DNA from: Armigeres subalbatus
Taxonomy: Eukaryota > Arthropoda > Insecta > Diptera > Culicidae
Direction: 5' to 3'
Length of the DNA: 64,000 nt
Assembly (NCBI RefSeq): GCF_024139115.2
Contig: NC_085141.1
Location: forward strand, 30,643,242-30,707,241
The notes beneath the pieces were generated by a model. It was not told where the DNA came from. It did not search any database and saw only the letters and a list, made by a program, of their open reading frames with translations. The translations under genes and the position numbers were made by a program. This document shows positions 21,936 through 32,572 of this stretch, piece after piece (the first letter of the stretch is position 1; each line of letters opens with the position of its first letter).

Positions 21936-22218
21936 ACAAAAGACTCTTTTTTTTTCATTTTATTGTGGTGAACTTTGGAAATGAAGTCCAATCACTGCAA
22001 TAATTAAAGATAAAAAAATGTAAATGCATTTCTAAACATTGACAACTTTTGTCTTTGTTATCAACACTGTTTGAAAAAAAAAACGTCCCTCCCATTACTT
22101 AAACACGTAAAGAAACTTTCCCCTACGAAATAACCCGCACTCCATTATCAGCCTACTCAGTCAATTTCAACGTTGTAATCACTTCTGTACCCGTCAGTTT
22201 GCCACCCATCCAAATGCA

Positions 22219-22258
22219 CTAACTTTATTTTCTTATCTGTTCTTGTTTTCGTTTGCAG
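22219..22258 (+). promoter_or_regulatory. 3' splice site of the host exon
   Basis: A branch-point-like CTAAC (22219-22223) is followed by a T-rich stretch and TTTGCAG ending at 22258. Everything upstream in the gene would then be intron, which fits the SINE-bearing sequence before it. Confidence 0.65.
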
Positions 22259-22373
22259 ATTTATCCGTGTGCGCACAACCAGACCACCAAAATTGATAAC
22301 CGCCCGACCGAACCGTAGACAGATCCGATTGCAGCAGCAGCTCGTTAGCCTCAGAACTTACCCCAACCTGTGC

Positions 22374-22553
22374 ATGTGATTAGATCACAGGCCGATACTC
22401 ACGGGCGGGTATTTTTAATGCTTGGGAAATTCCCTTTTCGATTGACGAGCTACGCATTCCGTATCTATTGACAAACTTGGCGCTCCGTTCTTTGACTAAG
22501 TCGATCTGGCTTATAGGATAATGAGCCCCAGGGGGAGGGCGGGGTTTGATTAA
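22374..22553 (+). promoter_or_regulatory. Three upstream ORFs in the leader of the host exon
   Basis: Before the main ATG there is an ATG immediately followed by TGA (22374-22379, a start-stop pair), a 17-codon frame at 22418-22471, and a 10-codon frame at 22521-22553. All end before 22598. Upstream ORFs of this kind commonly lower translation of the main frame; that role here is inferred. They count only if this leader is exonic as the splice site suggests. Confidence 0.5.
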
Positions 22554-22597
22554 CTCCGGACGGACATTAATTGAAAACGAGAGGGTGCGGAGCCGGG

Positions 22598-24220
22598 ATG
22601 TCCTCTGGGTGTTCGAGCTGTTCAACAACGGTAGCAGGATTGGTGGGCATGTTCGAATCGCAGTCGACAACTGACGTCAAAGCCGTTGCTGTCGCCACTA
22701 ATGCCACTGACCGTATTTGCCCAACGATAGGGAACTCGGGAGGGGAACGCGTTCGGGGAGAGAATCTCCGTATCTTAGTTTGTGGTAACGATAAGAAAAT
22801 CGGTGAGGGTGGTGGAAGAGAGGAAGAAGTCGACGATAGACAAGAGGGAGCAATGACTGGTACAATAGCGGTTGGAAGCAGCTTACCCCGGCAGAGAAAA
22901 ACAGCCGTTTACAAGTGCTATTGGGACGAAAGAAAAGATGTCGAAGGTGAGCGGCATTGTGGCTCGGGATCCGGTTCGTTTTCGTCCGGGGTCGAAAGTG
23001 ACGAGGAAATGGTCAGATTTCCGTGCGTGGAACGGCTTATTGAAATGTATGCCAACATTATCAAGCAGAAAGAGGCTGAAACGCAAAGCTTCCTGAATAG
23101 TGTGACCGAAGAGAAGGGCGGAAATCGGAGTCGGAGGGATGACAGCGATAAAAGACGATTAGATAAGACGCCAGTCGTCGCCGGTGGTGATAAGACAGGT
23201 GCCAACGGTACCAGTGAAGCACAGTCGAGTTCAACTGGCAGTACGACACTGGTAGAGCAGCTGAATACCAACAGCACTGTTAGGGTCCGTGAAAACAAAA
23301 GTCCCATATCGGATGACGATTGGAGTAACATCCAGCAAAGTCCTTACTGCTCAAGTGACGAGGAAAGTCCAAAAACCGGCACTCAACGAAAGATGAAGAA
23401 CCGCGAAAAGGTCACCCGTTCGTCAAGTTCGGACTCTGCTCTCGGACTTGATGAAGATATTGGACAACAGGAGCAACAACAAATTATTTCCAGTGTTGGC
23501 AAGACTCGGCGGCTCACCCTCGGAGTATTGGACATCCCACTTCGCTCGGCTCTACTCCCCGTGGCAGAGCCAGCGCTCCTCCCCAGCTCCGATAGCGTAA
23601 CAATCAATGCAGCCTCAGATCAATGCCCGATGGTCGTCCGCAGCAAGATGATCTTGGAAGCACAGCTCATAGAACTTCCTTTCGGAACGAATCCCCCTCT
23701 CGCAGACACTGGATCAACGGAAGTCATAGGCTATCCTAACAATTCAATCTCTCGCCGAGAATCGGCCCAAAGCTACGTCAGCGACTCCGGAGTAGACGGC
23801 GTTCGCTACGTTCGAACTCCCTCCGTGGTGGTATCTGACTACTCGGACGACACCATGTGCGGAATCACCCTAGAAGAAATAGAATACCTTAGGCGTCACC
23901 GGCTTCGGCGGGCATCCACCGATGGCGATGACTCGGACATCAGTGCGGCATCGTCCTGCAGCAATCTGAACTACTGCGGTTCGTCGATCAGTGCCCTCGA
24001 GGGTTGCGACTATCAGTGCGGGCTGCGAACTCCCGAGCGGAAGGTTTCCGACTGTTCGACCTGCTCCACGCTGAGCTGCGAAGAGGACACCGATGCGGTT
24101 CTGAGGCAACGGCTGCAGGATCTCGGTCTACGGCCACCGGTCAGTGATCTCAGCGAGAAGGTGTACCCGGATCTGGACGCCAAGAAGCGACCCAAGAAGA
24201 AGGTTTGTAACCACAATTAG
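22598..24220 (+). CDS. Uncharacterised serine-rich protein, probable first coding exon of a larger gene
   Basis: The open frame has 540 codons from the ATG at 22598 (context GCCGGGATGT); an in-frame TAA at 22568 closes it upstream. The protein is rich in Ser, Asp, Glu, Arg and Gly. Landmarks are a Cys-Ser N-terminus (SSGCSSC), a predicted helix VERLIEMYANIIKQKE near residues 147-162, a phospho-type run SSSSDSALGLDED near 270, RRESAQS near 388, LEEIEYLRRHRLRRAST near 424, and a basic tail KKRPKKK near 528-535. No enzyme or membrane domain is visible, so it may be a disordered regulatory or scaffold region. The clearly higher GC, regular codon use and lack of repeats set it apart from its surroundings. 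AAG|GTTTGT at 24202/24203 resembles a splice donor, so the last five codons before TAG may be intron read-through and the protein may continue downstream. I do not recognise the family. Confidence 0.8.
   Translation: MSSGCSSCSTTVAGLVGMFESQSTTDVKAVAVATNATDRICPTIGNSGGERVRGENLRILVCGNDKKIGEGGGREEEVDDRQEGAMTGTIAVGSSLPRQRKTAVYKCYWDERKDVEGERHCGSGSGSFSSGVESDEEMVRFPCVERLIEMYANIIKQKEAETQSFLNSVTEEKGGNRSRRDDSDKRRLDKTPVVAGGDKTGANGTSEAQSSSTGSTTLVEQLNTNSTVRVRENKSPISDDDWSNIQQSPYCSSDEESPKTGTQRKMKNREKVTRSSSSDSALGLDEDIGQQEQQQIISSVGKTRRLTLGVLDIPLRSALLPVAEPALLPSSDSVTINAASDQCPMVVRSKMILEAQLIELPFGTNPPLADTGSTEVIGYPNNSISRRESAQSYVSDSGVDGVRYVRTPSVVVSDYSDDTMCGITLEEIEYLRRHRLRRASTDGDDSDISAASSCSNLNYCGSSISALEGCDYQCGLRTPERKVSDCSTCSTLSCEEDTDAVLRQRLQDLGLRPPVSDLSEKVYPDLDAKKRPKKKVCNHN
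24203..24208 (+). promoter_or_regulatory. Possible 5' splice donor
   Basis: The sequence AAG-GTTTGT at the end of the basic KKRPKKK stretch fits a donor moderately well. If used, the coding exon ends at 24202 and the stop at 24218-24220 is not part of the mRNA. Confidence 0.4.
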
Positions 24221-24829
24221 TTGGAACTGCGGCTGTTTTATTTTTGTAGTGCATAAGATAGGTTAGTTCAAACAAATTTGGGTGTGCAGACTAGTCCGAA
24301 ACGGATCACGCAAGATATGTTTTAAGGTGAGTGATATGCGTTGTTCGCATGCGAAAATTCAAACCGAGTGACATTTTTTTCATTTGAATACTGATTACAC
24401 GAACTTGCGCCTTATTGTTACGTTAGTTGTTATAATAAAGATAAGAAACGACGAAAATTAGTGGATGATTACGGAGTTGTGTGATAACGGAAATGATGAC
24501 CTGCCGTATCTGCGTCTCTTGGCTACACAGACTTGGTACTTATTGGTTTTGATAAATTGAATTGAGGGAGATGATAACATTTATTAAGACACCCAATTGG
24601 TTTATCAATAAATTCCCTAATAAGGTAAAAATGCACGACAATTTGTTTTAATTGTACTATGACACGAGTTTTACGAGTTTTCAATATTCCATCCAATTAC
24701 TTTATTTGTATCTATTTGTATCGTGCGTTTTTCTGCTTCAACTTTGGCAGAAATATGAGATTATCAATGTTTAAAAAGTTTAGTTATCATTGTATTGAAA
24801 TGTGAGCGTATATCCCGCATGGAAAATTT
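24221..24829. other. Downstream flank with poly(A) signal candidates
   Basis: AT-rich, non-repetitive. AATAAA occurs at 24434-24439 and 24607-24612, either of which could end a transcript if the gene stops at 24220. If the donor at 24203 is used instead, this is intron. Confidence 0.45.
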
Positions 24830-25540
24830 ATGAAATTCATCCAGCAACTCAATCAGATATTCTTCCAGAATTTTTTTTTCAGGAAATTCCTCTAGATATT
24901 CCATTTAGAATCATTTTTTTTCTTGATTTCTTCATGGATGTTGCTTAAGGAGTTATTTCAGAAGCACCGCAAAAAAATAAATAGGAAATGACTTCTTTCA
25001 GAAGTTCCTGAAGGAGTTACTTAAGAAATTTCTTCAAAATTCATTCGGAAATTCCTCCAGAAATTTCTTTGAATTTGGTCTAGAAATTCCTTTGGAAATT
25101 CCCTGGGAAATTACTTTCTTTGTACAATTCATCCTAAAACTTCTTGGAAAATTCTTCCATGGAATCCAACCAAGGTTCTTCCAGGAATTTCCAGTAATGT
25201 CAAAAGCGATACCTGAAGGAATTTCTTACAACATTACTCCAGAATTTTTTCCAGCTACATAATTAATGGATCTTCTCAAAGAAATGCTAAACAAATGTCT
25301 TAGAATATTTCACGAACAAATTCCTCCAGAAATTCCCAAGGAATTTTCAAGAAGACATTTGCGAATGACGTTCCTAAATAAATTCTGGGAATTTTAGAAA
25401 TTTCCAAAAGAATTCCTGGAAGGGCAAACCATTCGAGAATTTATACAGGAATTCGAAAGGCAATTTTTCCTGGCCCTTCTCGGGAATTCAGAGAATAATT
25501 CATCGTGGAATTCAGAGAACAATTCCGCAAAAAAAAACAG
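24830..25540 (-). repeat. Degenerate GGAATTCC/AAATTCCT repeat
   Basis: Loose repetition of AGAAATTCCTCCAGAAATTT and GGAATTTC motifs with much drift. It resembles an aged version of the 24-bp minisatellite at 14900-17740. No gene. Confidence 0.7.
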
Positions 25541-26096
25541 ATCAATCCACCTAGTGTTGGTGGTGCCTTTCTCGCGCATTAATAAATAAAAAAAAAACAC
25601 ATGAGAGAGGTCGAAATAGAACTTTAGGGAAATAGATTTTAATTTTTCCATCAATTCATCATATTCATATTCATATATTTCCATCAATTCATATGACCGC
25701 AAATCATTTGAATGCATTCTGCAATCCTTGAAAAAAAAATTTTTTTTCGTTTTTGAATTTTTTTCCTAACGGGGGGACCCTTGGCAGAAAAACAATGTTT
25801 TTTTCAATAACTTTGGAACGCAATGACCGATCGGGCCAATTTTCGATAGGAAACAACTAGAAACAACAATCCGTGTCGACTGCAACTTGTTGCTAGCAAA
25901 TCGAATAATGCTAAGTAACAAAAAGTATGTCTCACATTTTTGTACACACATACACTTACATACACACATACAGACATCACCTCAATTCGTCGAGCTGAGT
26001 CGATTGGTATATAACACTATGGGACTCCGAGCCTTCTATCAAAAGTTCGGTTTTGGAGTGATCATACGATCATTTGTATACGAGAAAGGCAAAAAA
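25541..26096 (+). mobile_element. MITE family GCCTTTCTCG, copy 2
   Basis: Starts at ATCAATCCACCTAGTGTTGG with TGCCTTTCTCGCGC and ends TATACGAGAAAGGCAAAA, which is the clear inverse of the left motif. It shares the ACACACATACAGACATCACC and TATAACACTATGGG landmarks with copy 3. It lies within GGAATTCC repeat DNA on both sides. Confidence 0.85.
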
Positions 26097-26099
26097 GAT

Positions 26100-26600
26100 G
26101 AGAGTTCTATTGGGAATTCGGATTGGGATTCCTGCGGGATTCGGAGGGAAATTCCTCTGTAAATTTGAAAGGGATTTCAGAGAACAACTTCTCTGGGAAT
26201 TCGGTGGGAAATTCTGTCATGAATTCGGAGAAAAATTGCTCTGGGAATCCGAAAGTTAATTTCTTCCAGAATGTAAAGGAAAATTCCTCCGGGAAGTCGG
26301 AAAAGAATTCGATGAGGAAATTCGGATGGTCATTCATCCGAGGATTCAGAGAGGGACACTTCCGGGATTTCGTAACGCATTTCCTCCGGGAAAACGGGAG
26401 TGATTTATCCGAGAATTCGAAAGGAAATTCCTCCGGGGGTTTGAAGAAAAATTCCTCTGGGAATTCCTCCGGGAGTTCGGAAGGGGATTCTTCCAAAAAA
26501 TCGGAGGGGAATTCCTCCGGAAATTCGGAGAGCTGCTCTGCGAGAATTCGCAGGGAGGTCCTTCGAAAATTTTAAAGAGAATTCTTTGGGAATTTCAGAG
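26100..26600 (+). repeat. Degenerate GGAATTCGG/AAATTCCTC repeat
   Basis: Units such as GGGAATTCCTCCGGGAGTTC and TTCGGAGGGAAATTCCTC. Overlapping frames on both strands (26107-26496 and 26123-26575) are repeat artefacts. Confidence 0.8.
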
Positions 26601-27096
26601 GGAAGCTCAAGCTCCTGTAGAGAAAATTACACGAATAAAGTCAAAATGCCCGTTTAAAAGCGAGTGTTCGGAATATGAGTCATGTTCGGGATTTGACCCG
26701 AAACGGTATTCATAGCAATTCAAAGATCCAAGTTGGATATGTTATTATCACATGTTCTAGGGCTTCTAATGCTTTCAGGCCTCCATGCATAAACTAACAC
26801 ATATAGGTATTTTTTATATGGTTCATGCTTCCAGCGGTCAGAACATCAATATTTCTTACGATTCTTTTCAAATTGGACATGTCTTCAATATTTGTTCCAT
26901 TCCAAGCCATCGAAGAATTTCAAGAACTGGTCTGGCCTGAAAGTCAATACGCGTAACGAAAGATCTGTCTGCTCCTCTCAAAAATGCTCTTAATGATCAT
27001 TAGATCCAAATTGGATATGAATGGAATGCACGTTCCTTCTCTTTTTATTACTCTACATTCCAACTAGAACTTGGTAAGAATTCCAAGAATTGAAGT
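26601..27096. other. No gene recognised
   Basis: AT-rich sequence between the repeat block and a LINE fragment. A motif ATCCAAGTTGGATATG / ATCCAAATTGGATATGA occurs twice, near 26728 and 27005. Confidence 0.5.
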
Positions 27097-28740
27097 TCAG
27101 GCCTTAAAGGCCTTCTCATGGGCTAATCGCTTCCAATCGTCCTGAACATTGAGCGCCGTCAGGTCCTCTTCAACTGCAAATTTTTCACCATCCAGCACGA
27201 TTTCGCTACCACCACCCCTACTGAACCCACGTTGATTGCCAACGACCATGTACTTCGTTTTGCTGGTATTGATCGTGAGTCCAATCCTCGCTGTCTCCCT
27301 CTTAACAGGGCGCAAAAGCCTCTTCCACGGCTCGGCGATAGATTCAGATAATATCGATATCGTCCGCAAATCCCAGGAGCATATGCGATCTTGTGATAAT
27401 GGTACCGCTTCTTTGCACACCAGCTCTCCTAATTGTACTCCCGGAATTTATCAAGGATTTGTCTCAGGGTAAACATTTGATCCATCGTTGATCGGTCCTC
27501 ACGATAACCTGCTTGGTATTGGCGCATAATTGGCGCACTCCAGTCTGTGCCCTTTCTTAAATAGAGGGCAAATGAGGCCGTCCAACCAGCTAGCAGGCAC
27601 AGGCATTGAAAAAAATCAGATCATGAGTAAAAATCAGCTAAATTCATGCCAACTTGATGTTCTCCTGCGGTCTAATCGCTGATGCTTTCTAGATCGTTGA
27701 AATTTGGCGTTCGTTGATTCAATGTTTAAAGATCTTCATCGCTCACCAATGGGAGACAACTGAGCGAGGTAAATCACTTGGTAACCTAACAATGAGTGTT
27801 GTTACCACACGGTGTTAGAAAAATCTTTTCAGACATTAGGAAAATTAGGTCCGCTATAAGAATGGAACTCTGATACATTGCATGGGAGGCTTTGATACTT
27901 TCTCTCCTCAATCCCAGCAACTTGAAATCAGAGTGAATAAAGCAGAACACCAGATGTGTTTCAGTTTTATTCTAGTAGAGCAAGCGTAATCGTAGCTCCA
28001 GTCGTAGCTTCCCTGGATACCATACCAAGTTTGGCTTGGCGAACTCTGTTGTTCGTTGTTTATGCAGCAATGATCGCTCATAATCGTTGTTTGGTATCCA
28101 TCTGAGCAAGACTGTTCACTCACTGGCATATGATGCTATGATTGAATTAGATCAATGCTCGTCCGCTTCACTCACGCTTTCAATGCCTGAGCAGGCATTT
28201 CCTCGTCTTCCCATATTTTCGACATAACATGGTGCAGAACTTCATAAAGCTGCTCACTGCCGTATTTGAGAAGTTCAGCCGGGAGCTGGTCCTTCCCCGC
28301 AGCCTTATTGTTTTTCAGCTCTTTACCAGCTTTTTTAACCTCATCTAGTGTAGGTGACTCCACAGCTTGTCCATCGTCGCTAATATTTATTCTGTTCACT
28401 GATGCACCGTCACTTCCTCCATTCAACAAAGTCTCGAAGTGTTGCTTCCACCTGGCAGCCACTTCAGTTTTATCTGTCAGCAAATTCCCTTGTTGGTCGT
28501 TGCACATGACGGGAGATGGGATGGGAGACGGGAGCTGTCTTTCTCCGCACGCCAATGACAGACTCATAAAACCTCTGTATATCGTTCTGCTCCATTTTTT
28601 CCTGCGCCTCACTAATAACTTGTTCTTCGTACTCTTTTTTCTTCATGCGGCGGGTTCGTTTTTCGGCTGCTCTTGCATCCTTGTTATTAACTACCAGACT
28701 AAGGTCGGAGTGACCTGTGCTGCACATAAAAGTCTTCTCC
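27097..28740 (-). pseudogene. RTE-like LINE fragment B (linker and RT parts), interrupted
   Basis: On the minus strand the order is: an endonuclease-RT linker rich in R, K and E (about 28470-28720), WKQHFETLLNG and KELKNNKAAGKDQLPAELL at the RT N-terminus (about 28250-28440), then a 590-bp hAT-like insertion (27600-28189), then WLDGLICPLFKKGHR (about 27540-27597), then a deletion, and finally ARIGLTINTSKTKYMVVG (about 27230-27285). The polymerase catalytic region is mostly lost and frames shift several times. The arrangement fits the RTE/BovB-type non-LTR elements of mosquitoes; the clade is inferred from motif order only. Confidence 0.8.
27600..28189. mobile_element. 590-bp hAT-like element with perfect target duplication, inside LINE B
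   Basis: The ends CAGGCATTGAAA and TTTCAATGCCTG are a 12-bp perfect inverted repeat. The flanking 8 bp are identical (AGCAGGCA at 27592-27599 and 28190-28197). The LINE reading resumes on the other side, which confirms insertion into an existing LINE. There is no coding capacity. Confidence 0.92.
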
Positions 28741-30800
28741 ATTCAGCTCGGTCCATGGCTGCACTTCGCCAACCACACAGTCTGCGGAGGGTCCGCAAAT
28801 CGTCCTCCACCTGATCGACCCACCTCGCCTTCTTGTTCCCGTCAGATCGTTGTCGAGAACCTATCTCACCGGATTACTGTCCGACATTCTGGCTACGTGC
28901 CCGGCCCACCGCAGTCGTCCGATTTTCGCGGTGTGAACGATGGATGGTTCTCCCAACAGCTCATGCAACTCGTGGTTCATTCGCCTCCTCCACGTACCGT
29001 CCGCCACCTGCACCCCACCATAGATGGTATGCAACACTTTCCTTTCAAAAACTCCCAGTGCGCGTAGGTCCTCCACGAGCATCGCCCAGGTCTCGTGTCC
29101 GTAGAGGACTACCGGCCTAATAAGCGTTATGTAGATAGTCAGTTTGGTGCGGCGGCGAACTCTATTCGATCGGAGCGCCTTGCGGAGTCCAAAGTACGTA
29201 CGATTTCGAGCCAACATGCGTCTTCGAATTTATCTGCTGGTATCGTTATCGGCGGTCATCAGTGAGCCCAAGTACACGAATTATTCAACCACCTCGATTT
29301 CGTCACCACCGATAGAAACTCGTGGTAGGTGGCATACATTGACCTCTCTTGAGCCTCTCCCTATCATGTACTTCGTCTTCGACGTGTTGATGACTAGTCC
29401 AATCCGTTTAGCTTCGCTTTTTAGGCTTCCTCCATCCTCTCAAAGTTACGTGCCATGATATCAATGTCGTCGGCGAAACCAAATAACTGGACGGACTTCG
29501 CGAAAATCGTACCACTCGTGTCAATCCCTGCCCTTCGTATTACTCCCTCCAAAGCGATGTTCCTTGTACCGATCTCTATTCGATCGGGTACCCGACACCA
29601 ACATCCGGCTTCTGGCAATGTTCTTCTCATCTGTCACTCTCTGACACTCCACATTGAACCAACCCGTCCTGGGTCGCCTCTGTGCAGTGCCTACCACTTC
29701 TCGTGCTGTTGTGCTCACCGCTCCATGGATCGACTCCCATAGATCGTTGATATTGTCGCTAACGTTGATTGCACTTATCCGTTCGTCGAGCTTCTGGCGG
29801 TACTCAGCCGATACTCTTTCCGCCGACAATCGCTGGATATTGTAACGCATCGTTCGCTGTGATCTTTCGTTCGATACAGTTGACAACCGTGGCCGAATTT
29901 TACTGACAACGAGGTAGTGATCAGAGTCAATGTTCGGACCTCTGAATGTCCGCACATCGATAACATCCGAGATATGGCGCCCATCCACCAGAACATGGTC
30001 TATCTGGTTGCAAGTTTGACCATTTGGGTGTCTCCAGGTGTGCTTTCTGATGTTCTTTCGTGCAAAGTAGGTGCTACTGATGGCCATCCCTCTGGCTCTC
30101 CCTACCGATTATGGGACGGAAAACGTCCTCTCTACCGACCTGAGCGTTAGCGTCTCCGATAACAATTTTCACGTCATGCTTTGGGCACTCTCCATAGGCT
30201 TTATCAAGACATTCATAAAACGTGTCCTTCACGTCGTCGGATTTATTGTTTGTCGGTGCGTAAACGTTGATTAGGCTGTAATTGAAGAATTTGCCCCGTA
30301 TCCTCAACACACAGATTCGTTCGCTTCATCTGCTTGCCCATCACTACGAAACCAACTCCATGCTCTGCTTTTCCGCCGCCGCTGTGATAGATGTTATACT
30401 TGAATGCAGTGTTGGTCGAGGGGTCCACGGCTCGGAATTCACGTTCTCCGGATCTGGGCCATCGGATTTAATGAATAGCGGCCACGTTCACTCCAACCTT
30501 CTGCAGTTCGCGAGCCAGAAGGCTCACTCGTCCAGGTTCATTTAGGGTCCTGACATTCCAGGTACCGAGTATCCAATCATAGTCCTTACTTCGTTGCCGG
30601 GTCGGTTGCCAAAAATAACGTTCTCTTTTTCTTCTATCTCCATTTTTCGTGGTACTTGAGAGGCTTCAGAGGTGGGGACCAGAGCTCTGTTGGGCGCTCC
30701 TTTCTTGATGTCAACTCACCATTTTGCAGCCCCATACGAGTAGATACGGATGATCATTTTGTTTGGCTACAACAATGGCGTGGTAGCTCTGCCAGAGGCA
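28700..30800 (-). pseudogene. RTE-like LINE fragment A (endonuclease, deleted RT, C-terminus)
   Basis: Minus-strand order: upstream leader (30640-30800), endonuclease pieces with GGGKAEHGVGFVV (about 30350-30400), INVYAPT and IVIGDANAQVGRE (about 30110-30270), then IDHVLVDG and SDHYLV (about 29910-30010), then a linker ending SRMLVSGTR. Here an internal deletion near 29600 jumps to LFGFADDIDIM (the RT catalytic core, about 29455-29485), followed by the C-terminal part with FERKVLHTIYGG and GRLRWAGHVARM (about 28870-29050). Several frameshifts are present. It joins directly onto fragment B at about 28700-28740. Confidence 0.85.
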
Positions 30801-31082
30801 AGAAAATGCACCTAGTGACTGAAGAAAATCAAAATATGGCAAAAAAATTCAGAACAACTATATTCTCTACTTTACTAATTATGGATCGACTGTACGATTG
30901 AATTTTATTTATTGAACGACTTATCAGTTTTACAATTTCACAACGAGTTTATTATCTACCCGACGTTTCGACACGGGAATTGTGTCTTTTTCAAGGAGAA
31001 AATATTTCTGTTGTTTGTCGTCGTGTGTTTAGTCTAACTTGAACCGTCTGTTTGTCTAAATGTCCGTACATGACTTCGGAAG
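30801..31082 (-). repeat. Dispersed repeat with GTGTCGAAACGTCGGGTAGA motif
   Basis: Read on the minus strand, GACACAATTCCCGTGTCGAA and ACGTCGGGTAGATAATAAAC are followed by an AATAAATAAAATTCAA tail at about 30900. This looks like the 3' end of a dispersed element, but I cannot assign the family. Confidence 0.45.
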
Positions 31083-31155
31083 CACTGTTATCACTTTTCA
31101 TTTCTTTCTTACTAGCTTTCAGTAGCTACGAAAGAAATGAAAAGTGATAGCAGTG
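31083..31155. repeat. 26-bp-arm hairpin
   Basis: The arms CACTGTTATCACTTTTCATT(TCTTTC) at 31083-31108 and their complement at 31130-31155 differ at one position and enclose a 21-base loop. Confidence 0.75.
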
Positions 31156-32390
31156 ATATCTTTTTATTGATATTTTTTATGAGTAAGTGAATTTCATATT
31201 AGAAAAATTATTCCATCTCTCAGTTGGTATCAAAAGTAAATGATTTTGAACAATGTTTGAATACCATTGCTACAAACAAATACAGAGATTTGTTTGACAT
31301 TGATGCAAAATTCTGAAAATTGTTCCTGGAATAACCTGTTTATTATGAGTCAGTCACATCGGTAAATATGATACATTATAAATTCTATCTTTAGATGCCT
31401 GAAAGCATGAAGAAAAACAGAAAAAAAAACGCCAATCTATAATACCTATATTCTAAAATCATTTACTCCTCTTCAGTCTTCACTACTGTGGTCGACTATG
31501 TGGACATTTAGACTTTTCGTTCAACATAAAATCTGTATATTGTACGATGTTGAAGATTCTTTTCATATCGCATGAAACGAGGAACTCTATGGGTTCAGCT
31601 CCAGCTGTGAGAACGACAAGCGTTTATGGGGATTTTTTATTCAACCAGCGGGAGAGAAATTATAACTCGATTAGCGTCCCATTATGGTGGCCTTTAGCGA
31701 TGCATTTAACTTGCCTAAACTAAATTAAACATTGATATGCATAACTGGATTGCGGATCTATGTATAAGATGAATCAAAAACTTGGAAAACTAGGAGAAAC
31801 AAACACGGGAAAGATAAAGTGAACCGAAATGGGAATTAGATTTGATCTTTCCGATCAATTAGTTATGGTGAGCAATAGAGATAACGGATCTAAACCAATG
31901 TCGTTTAATTATGAGTGTTATATAAGTTTATGTATTAATTTTTTTATCAAAGGATATCGGATGCGTGTAATTTGAGATAATTTGATAATTCAATTCATTA
32001 TATTCTAAAATATGTTTAGATGTAAACACAACATGATTAAAATTTGTTGTTCTGTCTTACTTGAGATTGTCACGGTTTAATAATAGCCAATCAATATTTC
32101 AAAAATGTAGAATTTTGTATAAAATACTGAATATTGATGTGCGTGCGTATCTCTGAATTGCCGAAATGTGGACGTACTGCTGACGGCGACAACTAGTCGT
32201 AGCGATTCTATCGTTGGGTCGCTGCAGGCAATGCTCTATTTACACTTCCATACCAACGGCTATAAAATCGCAGTCGCCAAACGATATAATCGCGTCGCGA
32301 CTGTCGCGTCGCGTGTGTTTGGGGGAACCTTTATTATGTATTACATTCAAGGACAAGCCTCCGGGAACCCAAATCTAAATTCAATTGCGT
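31156..32390. other. No gene recognised
   Basis: AT-rich DNA. The frame 32168-32476 overlaps the next MITE and has no domain. The stretch 32170-32320 is GC-richer and contains GCTATAAAATCG, which may be chance. Confidence 0.5.
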
Positions 32391-32535
32391 TATCAAGGGC
32401 ATACCACTCAATACGGAAGCAATGCGCTACTGTCATTTTTCATTATTTCAGCTTGGCTGCGACGCAGCATGCGTGAAACAATATCTAAAAATGACAGTTG
32501 TGGGTTGCTTAGGTTTCGAGTGGTGTGCCCTTGTA
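32391..32535. mobile_element. Short MITE related to the 1204-1385 element
   Basis: CAAGGGCATACCACTCAATA at the left and the inverted GAGTGGTGTGCCCTTG at the right. The arm shares ACCACTCRATACGGAAGCAA with the foldback in the first satellite block. Flanking duplication is unclear. Confidence 0.6.
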
Positions 32536-32572
32536 ACCCCGAGTAGATTTAAATTTCCTTAATTCCGAATTA

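Noticed and set aside
22571..22597. An upstream start for the host protein at 22571
   Set aside because: The codon there is TTG, not ATG. The first in-frame ATG after the TAA at 22568 is at 22598.
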